Assembly (NCBI GenBank): GCA_017482205.1
Contig: JAFUNK010000001.1
Coordinates: 1-38,844 of the forward strand
Source: Lachnospiraceae bacterium
GTDB taxonomy: Bacteria > Bacillota > Clostridia > Lachnospirales > Lachnospiraceae
DNA: 38,844 nt
Reading direction: 5' to 3'
Shown here: piece by piece, positions 32,801 to 38,844 of the stretch
Position numbering within the stretch: position 1 is the first letter of the stretch
How the letters are laid out: every line of letters begins with the position of its first letter
The notes under the pieces: generated by a model
Seen by the model: the letters and a program-made list of their open reading frames with translations, nothing else
The model's database searches: none
What the model was told of the DNA's origin: nothing
Position numbers and translations under genes: made by a program

Positions 32801-35800
32801 GTGCCAAAAAGAACAGACATCCATAAAGTATTAATTATTGGTTCGGGGCCTATCATTATCGGACAGGCTTGCGAATTTGACTACTCCGGAACGCAGGCAT
32901 GTAAAGCGCTTCGCAAGTTGGGTTACGAAATTGTACTGGTAAACTCTAATCCTGCTACGATTATGACTGACCCTGAAACAGCAGATGTAACATATATTGA
33001 ACCCTTAAACGTAGAACGACTGGAGCAGATTATTGCAAAAGAACGTCCGGATGCACTGTTACCCAATCTGGGTGGACAGTCCGGTCTTAACTTATGTTCT
33101 GAATTAAACCAGGCGGGTATTTTAGACAAATACAACGTAAAAGTTATCGGTGTGCAGGTTGACGCTATTGAACGTGGTGAAGACCGTATCGAATTCAAAA
33201 AGACTATGGATGAGCTGGGCATCGAAATGGCACGCAGTGAAGTTGCGTATTCCGTTGATGAAGCACTTGCAATTGCAGACAAGTTAGGATACCCTGTAGT
33301 ACTTCGTCCCGCATACACCATGGGTGGTGCAGGCGGTGGTCTGGTTTATAATAAAGAAGAATTACAGACCGTTTGTGCAAGAGGTTTACAGGCCAGCCTT
33401 GTAGGCCAGGTTCTGGTAGAAGAATCCATCCTTGGCTGGGAAGAATTAGAACTGGAAGTTGTACGTGATGCAGACGGCAACATGATTACCGTATGTTTCA
33501 TCGAAAATATCGACCCTCTGGGTGTACATACCGGTGACTCCTTCTGTTCTGCACCGATGCTAACCATTTCTGAAGAATGTCAGAAGAGACTGCAGGAGCA
33601 GGCATACAAAATTGTTGAGTCCGTACAGGTTATCGGTGGTACCAACGTACAGTTTGCACACGACCCTGTATCAGACCGTATTATTGTTATTGAAATCAAT
33701 CCCCGTACATCCCGTTCTTCCGCACTGGCAAGTAAGGCAACCGGTTTCCCTATCGCACTGGTTTCCGCTATGCTGGCAGCAGGTTTAACCTTAAAGGATA
33801 TTCCCTGCGGTAAATACGGCACATTGGATAAGTATGTACCGGACGGAGATTATATCGTAATTAAATTCGCTCGCTGGGCATTTGAAAAGTTCAAAGGTGT
33901 TCAGGACAAGCTGGGTACCCAGATGCGCGCAGTAGGCGAAGTTATGAGTATTGGTAAGACCTACAAGGAAGCTTTCCAGAAAGCAATCCGTTCTTTGGAA
34001 ACCGGCCGTTACGGTTTAGGTCATGCAAAAGACTTCGACACCTTAAGTAAAGAAGAACTGCTTAGAAGACTGGCTACTCCTTCCAGTGAACGTCACTTTA
34101 TGATGTACGAAGCACTGCGTGCAGGAGCAACCGTGGATGAAATTTTTGAAATTACCAAGGTTAAGAAATACTTTATCGAACAGATGAAGGAACTGGTAGA
34201 GGAAGAAGAAGCAATCCTTGCTCACAAGGGCAATATGCTTCCTGATGAGATGTTAATTTCTGCAAAGAAGAACGGTTTCTCCGACAAGTACTTAAGCCAG
34301 TTGTTAGAGATTAAAGAAGAAGATATCCGCAATAAACGTATTGCTCTGGGTGTAGAAGAAGCATGGGAAGGTGTACACGTAAGCGGTACCGAAGACAGTG
34401 CTTACTATTACTCCACCTACAATGCAGAGGACAAGAACCCTGTAAACGAAGAAAAGCCTAAGATTATGATTTTAGGCGGTGGTCCTAACCGTATCGGTCA
34501 GGGTATCGAATTCGACTATTGTTGCGTACATGCTTCTTTGGCACTGAAGAAGCTGGGCTTTGAAACCATTATCGTTAACTGTAACCCTGAAACGGTTTCT
34601 ACAGACTACGATACCTCTGACAAGCTCTATTTCGAGCCTCTGACCTTAGAAGATGTATTAAGCATCTACAAGAAAGAAAAGCCTTTAGGCGTTATCGCAC
34701 AGTTTGGCGGACAGACACCTCTGAATCTGGCTGCAGAACTGGAAAAGAACGGTGTGAAGATTTTAGGTACCGCTCCTTCCGTTATCGACCTTGCAGAAGA
34801 CAGAGACCTGTTCCGTGAAATGATGGAAAAACTGGAAATTCCCATGCCTGAGTCCGGTATGGCAACAACTGTGGATGAAGCAGTGGAAATTGCTAACAGA
34901 ATCGGCTACCCCGTAATGGTTCGTCCTTCCTACGTATTGGGCGGACGCGGTATGGAAGTGGTTTATGATGATGAAAGCATGGCCAACTACATGAATGCGG
35001 CAGTAGGTGTAACACCTGACAGACCTATCCTGATTGACAGATTCTTAAATCATGCTCTGGAATGTGAAGCAGATGCAATCAGTGACGGTACCCACGCATT
35101 TGTACCCGCAGTTATGGAGCATATCGAGCTTGCAGGTATTCACTCCGGTGACTCCGCTTGTATCATTCCTTCCGTACACATTACAGAAGAGAATGTAGCT
35201 ACCATCAAAGAATATACCCGTAAGATTGCAGAAGAAATGCATGTTAAAGGTCTTATGAATATGCAGTACGCAATCGAAAACGGTAAAGTATACGTTCTGG
35301 AAGCAAACCCCAGAGCATCCCGTACCGTGCCTTTGGTATCCAAGGTATGTAATATCCGTATGGTGCCGATTGCAACTGATATTATTACTTCCGAAATCAC
35401 TGGTCGTCCTTCACCGGTGCCCGCACTGAAAGAACAGGTAATTCCTAACTACGGCGTGAAAGAAGCGGTATTCCCCTTCAATATGTTCCAGGAAGTAGAC
35501 CCTGTATTAGGACCCGAAATGCGTTCTACAGGTGAAGTACTTGGTTTATCCGCTTCCTACGGTGAGGCATTCTTCAAGGCCCAGGAAGCTGTACAGTCCA
35601 AACTTCCCTTAGAAGGTACTGTGCTGATTTCCGTAAACAGAAAAGATAAAGAAGAAGTAGTAGATGTAGCAAGAAGCTTCCATGAAGATGGATTTAAGAT
35701 TGTGGCAACCGAAGGAAACTACAAGGTAATTACCGCGGCAGGCATCCCTGCAACCTGCGTGAAGAAGCTTTGCGAAGGCCGTCCTAACGTGGCAGATATG

Positions 35801-36025
35801 ATTACCAACGGAGAAATCCAGTTGATTATCAACTCTCCCGTAGGTAAGGACAGTGCATTTGATGACAGCTACTTAAGAAAAGCAGCTATCAAGGCAAAAG
35901 TTCCTTACATGACCACCATTGCAGCTGCAATGGCTTCCGCAGAAGGTATCCGTTTTGCAAAGAACAATCCCGGCAGTGAAGTAAAATCCTTACAGGAACT
36001 GCATGCAGAGATTCATGACAAATAA
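32801..36025 (+). CDS. carB: Carbamoyl-phosphate synthase large subunit
   Basis: This enzyme makes carbamoyl phosphate from bicarbonate, two ATP and glutamine-derived ammonia for pyrimidines and arginine. The 1074-residue protein shows the internal duplication. Half 1 runs from LIIGSGPIIIGQACEFDYSG, with the ATP-grasp loop AYTMGGAGGGLVY. Half 2 starts near residue 551 (MILGGGPNRIGQGIEFDYCC), with SYVLGGRGMEVVY. The C-terminal MGS-like allosteric domain starts near 940. The start is GTG with GAGGAGG upstream. The glutaminase subunit gene carA is not next to it, as it usually is, so the partner must be encoded elsewhere. A strong terminator follows. Confidence 0.97.
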   Translation: MPKRTDIHKVLIIGSGPIIIGQACEFDYSGTQACKALRKLGYEIVLVNSNPATIMTDPETADVTYIEPLNVERLEQIIAKERPDALLPNLGGQSGLNLCSELNQAGILDKYNVKVIGVQVDAIERGEDRIEFKKTMDELGIEMARSEVAYSVDEALAIADKLGYPVVLRPAYTMGGAGGGLVYNKEELQTVCARGLQASLVGQVLVEESILGWEELELEVVRDADGNMITVCFIENIDPLGVHTGDSFCSAPMLTISEECQKRLQEQAYKIVESVQVIGGTNVQFAHDPVSDRIIVIEINPRTSRSSALASKATGFPIALVSAMLAAGLTLKDIPCGKYGTLDKYVPDGDYIVIKFARWAFEKFKGVQDKLGTQMRAVGEVMSIGKTYKEAFQKAIRSLETGRYGLGHAKDFDTLSKEELLRRLATPSSERHFMMYEALRAGATVDEIFEITKVKKYFIEQMKELVEEEEAILAHKGNMLPDEMLISAKKNGFSDKYLSQLLEIKEEDIRNKRIALGVEEAWEGVHVSGTEDSAYYYSTYNAEDKNPVNEEKPKIMILGGGPNRIGQGIEFDYCCVHASLALKKLGFETIIVNCNPETVSTDYDTSDKLYFEPLTLEDVLSIYKKEKPLGVIAQFGGQTPLNLAAELEKNGVKILGTAPSVIDLAEDRDLFREMMEKLEIPMPESGMATTVDEAVEIANRIGYPVMVRPSYVLGGRGMEVVYDDESMANYMNAAVGVTPDRPILIDRFLNHALECEADAISDGTHAFVPAVMEHIELAGIHSGDSACIIPSVHITEENVATIKEYTRKIAEEMHVKGLMNMQYAIENGKVYVLEANPRASRTVPLVSKVCNIRMVPIATDIITSEITGRPSPVPALKEQVIPNYGVKEAVFPFNMFQEVDPVLGPEMRSTGEVLGLSASYGEAFFKAQEAVQSKLPLEGTVLISVNRKDKEEVVDVARSFHEDGFKIVATEGNYKVITAAGIPATCVKKLCEGRPNVADMITNGEIQLIINSPVGKDSAFDDSYLRKAAIKAKVPYMTTIAAAMASAEGIRFAKNNPGSEVKSLQELHAEIHDK

Positions 36026-36048
36026 TAATTGAAATAATGAACAAATAA

Positions 36049-36092
36049 AAAGAGCTTTATCCGTATATACAAACAGATAAAGCTCTTTTTTT
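36049..36092 (+). terminator. Rho-independent terminator after carB
   Basis: Perfect 13-bp stem AAAGAGCTTTATC/GATAAAGCTCTTT (36049-36061/36076-36088), 14-base loop, then T-run. It separates carB from the accessory operon that follows. Confidence 0.9.
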
Positions 36093-36199
36093 GTTGAAAA
36101 AATTTACCGAATATTAAAAATGTGCCAAATATGTTATGGAGCTTTCTCTTCCTCCATGAAAAACTAAAAATAGAAAAAGACAAAATGTTAGGAGGTCCC

Positions 36200-36487
36200 A
36201 TGAGCGAAACCATAACCGACATCATAGAAGCTGATATTCTGTTGGAAATATATAAAAATATCACGGCAGAAAAAGAGTGCATAGAAGAAAAAATGAAAAC
36301 CTTCAGAACAGGCAGTGAAGAAGCGGTCAGTGGTTATCAGGGAAGTGCAAAAGAAACCATGGGAACAGCAACAGTGCTGATAGGAAGTATGGCAAAAGAA
36401 GTAAAAGAAAAAACAGAAGGGTATGCAGAAATAATCAGTGACCATGTAGAAAGAATGAGTGGCACGGATGAAATGATATGTCCATAA
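36200..36487 (+). CDS. Small helical WXG100-like protein (first gene of T7SS-type effector operon)
   Basis: A 95-residue all-helical protein. Two charged helices flank a short turn SGYQGSA near the middle, the position and pattern of the W-x-G turn of WXG100/ESX proteins with Tyr in place of Trp. There is no signal peptide. ATG 36200 follows TAGGAGG and is preferred over an in-frame ATG at 36122 that has no ribosome site and lies in the leader. It is separated by 15 and 16 bases from the next two genes. In LXG effector operons of Firmicutes, one to three such small helical proteins precede the toxin gene and act as export partners. The family name is uncertain. Confidence 0.7.
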   Translation: MSETITDIIEADILLEIYKNITAEKECIEEKMKTFRTGSEEAVSGYQGSAKETMGTATVLIGSMAKEVKEKTEGYAEIISDHVERMSGTDEMICP

Positions 36488-36502
36488 TGGAAAGGAAAAC
36501 AA

Positions 36503-36868
36503 ATGGAAAAATGCAGATGTGAAGAAATGGCACGCTGTAACAGGGATATTTTTAAGATACAACAGGCCATATCAAAAAGCCATTACCTGTATACGATGGG
36601 CAGTGAAATCCATAAGCAGGTAAAAGAAGTATCCGAAGATACCGGAAATAGTCTGTCAATGAAAAACCTAACGCCCACATGTTTTCTGGTAAAAAGAATA
36701 GACGGCAAACTGGAAGAAACCACAGGTGATTTGTGGTACATGGCAAAAAGCTATCTGCAATCCTTAAGAAATGCCCACACAGCCATGCAGAAAGAAGACA
36801 CTCTGTACCATGAGCACATCCGTCTGGAAACGGAACAGGAAAAAGCTGAAAGGGAAGCCCTGTTGTAA
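36503..36868 (+). CDS. Small helical protein, probable LXG-effector partner
   Basis: A 121-residue soluble, mostly helical protein of no family I can name. The N-terminus is Cys-rich (MEKCRCEEMARC), followed by long charged helices and a C-terminal Glu/Lys/Arg-rich helix. AAAGGA lies about 6 bases before the ATG. Its place as the second of three close genes, before the large WxG-containing ORF, matches the small accessory (Lap/DUF5082/DUF5344-like) proteins of type VII effector operons, which form a helical bundle with the effector's N-terminal domain. That role is inferred from position and helical character only. Confidence 0.65.
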   Translation: MEKCRCEEMARCNRDIFKIQQAISKSHYLYTMGSEIHKQVKEVSEDTGNSLSMKNLTPTCFLVKRIDGKLEETTGDLWYMAKSYLQSLRNAHTAMQKEDTLYHEHIRLETEQEKAEREALL

Positions 36869-36884
36869 GAACAGGCATATAAAT

Positions 36885-38844
36885 ATGTACAGAATAGATA
36901 TCGGAAAACTGGAAAACTTAAGGGCAGCTGCGGGAGATTTAAAAAACACCCTTACCGAAAGTGCAGAACGACTGGAAACAGAAGCAGAAAGACTACAAGA
37001 AGGCTGGGAGGGAGATGCTGTGGAAGGCGCCATAGAAGCCGGCAGACAACTTACACAGGAGATGACACTGGCAGCCACATATCTGCAGATGTTGGAGACT
37101 GTATTGGATACGGCGGAAGACAGCGCCATGTACCTCAAAAGCAGGATAGAGAGTCTGGAAGCAGTACTGGAAGGAGAAGCAGGAACCACCATAGGAGTGT
37201 ATGTAAATACAGAAAGCGAAAGAGAAGGCATACTGCTCCTGAATGAAGAACTGACAGAAACCATCGTAAAAAACTGTAATGAAGCCACTGAAAATGCCGT
37301 GGAAATAGAGAAAGTAACAAAAGAAATCGAAGAACTGTTTGGAAGTCTGGAATACGCAAAGATAAACGTCTATCCCCTGACAGAATCCATCCTGGCAGAC
37401 TGTAAAAACATAAAGCGACTGGAAGAATACGGAAGAATCTATGGAGACTACGCCGAAAAAATGACAGAGCTGGATGGCTATATAACAGATACCCTGTCAA
37501 AGTACCTGCCGGAAGAAAAAGTATCCTGCCAGATTTACGAACCTGCCCTGTGGGCAGGTGTTTTAAATATGACCCGGATACTTTACCTGATGGAAACAGG
37601 GGAAGAAAACCTGACAGAAGAGGAACAGGGGGAACTGGCGTATGCCCTAAGCTACATAAAAGAAGGGAAAGACAAAAACGGAACAGCCATGCTTTTGTAT
37701 GAATATCTGTGTCTGTGCGGAACCGAAAGAGAACTGACAGACATCGAAAAAGACTACCTTGCATGGGGAACTATACAGTTAGAGTTAGTGTTACTGGCTT
37801 ATTACGGAAGTGAAGAAGAAAGATATGAAAAAGCCCTTACCCTGTTGGAAAAAGAAACATGGACGGAAGAAGAAACCCTGTTTTTATGTACGGAAATGGA
37901 ATACTATACCTCCGGCGGGGATACAGATAAAATCGCAGCCATAGCCGAAAAACTGTACACAGGATACTACGAGGAGAGGAATAACCTTGGCATTACAGCA
38001 ACCTATTATAAATTGGGAGCGGAAAAAGATAAAATCGCAGCCCTGTCCCAAACCTGTGCCGGTATGGGGTATAGCAACGCGGCCCGTCTTTTAGGCTGTG
38101 TGGGAGAGACGAGTACATGGGGGATAGAAACACAAATACAGGAAGGAGAAACAGGAAGTTATTACATAGAGTACTGTACGGCAAAAGACGGTACAATCAC
38201 CATGAGACTGGTAATAGGCATAGAAGGTGGCGAAGAAGGTGACGGGTTATGGAAAGAAGTCACCTTCGGAAACGACATGGGAATAGCCTTACTAAGTGAT
38301 GAAGAAGTAGTAGAAGCCTATGAAAGCATAGACAATTATAATGCAGTAGAACGCTCCTTTTCAGATCAAAAGAACAGTGACTACATCTATAAGCAGATGA
38401 TGGAATCCCGATACCGGAGCATAAAACTGGCAGAGGCAGAACGCATTGTAAATGAATACGGGCTGGAAGAGTATTTACGGGTATTGTACGATGAGGAAGC
38501 GGAAACTACAGCAGAAGAGAGGGAAAATGCTGTAAAGAAGACGGACGAACTGAATGGGATGGGAATAGATACCCAATGGCTTGGAACCTATTACCTGCAT
38601 AAACAGGACGAAGAGAGACTGGAAGAAACGGCAGAGTGGGCAGAAGAGCATGAGTTTATCAGCAGCTTGTACAGTGTACCGTTAAAGCTGGGAGGAAGCA
38701 GCTGTGCAGCCCTCTATCAGGCAGGGTGTTACCTGAGCGGAACCCCCATCAATACGGACAGCACCTGGTATACAGACTTGAAACAGGCAAATATAATCAG
38801 GGGAACGGTATCGGAAGAAATAGGAGAGTTAAGCGTAAGTATCG
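36885..38844 (+). CDS. Large WXG/LXG-like polymorphic toxin candidate, 3' end outside window
   Basis: Starting at ATG 36885 the frame stays open for 653 codons to the window edge. The first 100 residues form a WXG100-like helical hairpin with the turn EGWEGDA (Trp40-Glu41-Gly42). Further charged helices and coiled coil run to about 230, then a long acidic alpha-helical region with a TPR-like feel (about 230-400) and a small beta-rich patch near residues 410-470. At about 600-645 the segment SSLYSVPLKLGG, then GTPINTDS and IIRGTVSEEIGE, resembles the linker I recall before the C-terminal toxin in clostridial polymorphic toxins (from memory). There is no signal peptide, as expected for type VII export. 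The ribosome site is weak (AGG 11 bases upstream), suggesting coupling to the preceding gene. Ile codons are mostly ATA (24 of 41 by hand count), unlike the housekeeping genes. Confidence 0.7.
   Translation, partial: MYRIDIGKLENLRAAAGDLKNTLTESAERLETEAERLQEGWEGDAVEGAIEAGRQLTQEMTLAATYLQMLETVLDTAEDSAMYLKSRIESLEAVLEGEAGTTIGVYVNTESEREGILLLNEELTETIVKNCNEATENAVEIEKVTKEIEELFGSLEYAKINVYPLTESILADCKNIKRLEEYGRIYGDYAEKMTELDGYITDTLSKYLPEEKVSCQIYEPALWAGVLNMTRILYLMETGEENLTEEEQGELAYALSYIKEGKDKNGTAMLLYEYLCLCGTERELTDIEKDYLAWGTIQLELVLLAYYGSEEERYEKALTLLEKETWTEEETLFLCTEMEYYTSGGDTDKIAAIAEKLYTGYYEERNNLGITATYYKLGAEKDKIAALSQTCAGMGYSNAARLLGCVGETSTWGIETQIQEGETGSYYIEYCTAKDGTITMRLVIGIEGGEEGDGLWKEVTFGNDMGIALLSDEEVVEAYESIDNYNAVERSFSDQKNSDYIYKQMMESRYRSIKLAEAERIVNEYGLEEYLRVLYDEEAETTAEERENAVKKTDELNGMGIDTQWLGTYYLHKQDEERLEETAEWAEEHEFISSLYSVPLKLGGSSCAALYQAGCYLSGTPINTDSTWYTDLKQANIIRGTVSEEIGELSVSI

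Noticed and set aside
36552-38196. Long minus-strand open frames opposite the toxin-like operon
   Set aside because: The strongly biased purine-rich coding strand leaves the opposite strand open; translations are Leu/Phe/Ser-rich low complexity with no ribosome sites.

Overview
The window looks like a chromosomal stretch of a Gram-positive, low-to-moderate-GC anaerobe of the class Clostridia, most likely a gut Lachnospiraceae. This rests on the paired GlgC/GlgD ADP-glucose pyrophosphorylase genes, SpoVG, a DnaD/DnaI-type helicase-loading pair, ECF-type vitamin and queuosine-precursor transporters, good AGGAGG ribosome sites and sigma-A promoters. The genus cannot be fixed from the sequence alone.

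Layout. (1) 1-~3205: the right end of an integrated mobile element, with two tandem large serine recombinases (the first cut by the window edge) and a small membrane-anchored cargo gene. The element appears to have inserted into the helix-turn-helix of an XRE regulator, whose 5'-truncated remainder (to 4037) still precedes its DUF4097 beta-helix partner. (2) 4.9-10.9 kb: queT (ECF transporter, minus), a secreted GH5 lipoprotein glucanase, a TetR plus FAD-oxidoreductase operon, and bioY (minus). (3) 11-16 kb, minus strand: murC, then dnaD-dnaC-prs. A dense cluster of seven DnaA-box-like 9-mers lies between murC and dnaD. (4) 16.4-19.1 kb: glgC-glgD-spoVG. (5) 19.1-21.1 kb, minus: uxuA plus an SDR reductase (hexuronate catabolism). 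(6) 21.5-25.7 kb: pth-mfd, then a large multi-pass membrane protein. (7) 27.8-29.1 kb: a 34-aa gene and a KDG-kinase-like pfkB gene with a perfect CcpA cre site. (8) 29.2-36.0 kb: a chemoreceptor, a DEAD-box RNA helicase and carB. (9) 36.1-38.8 kb: an accessory-looking operon of two small helical proteins followed by a large ORF with an N-terminal WxG module. It resembles a type VII secretion (LXG/WXG) polymorphic-toxin locus, is rich in ATA codons unlike its neighbours, and runs off the window.

Functional links: UxuA, the SDR and the KdgK-like kinase together would convert fructuronate to KDG-6-phosphate. DnaD and DnaC load the replicative helicase and Prs supplies PRPP for nucleotides, with DnaA boxes upstream that could couple the operon to replication control. 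GlgC/GlgD feed glycogen synthesis.

The most interesting non-coding items are the DnaA-box cluster (14.49-14.66 kb), a two-copy long-hairpin repeat family (10.2 and 21.4 kb, opposite orientation, conserved core but different complementary arms), and the target-gene disruption at the element end. No rRNA, tRNA or CRISPR array was seen.
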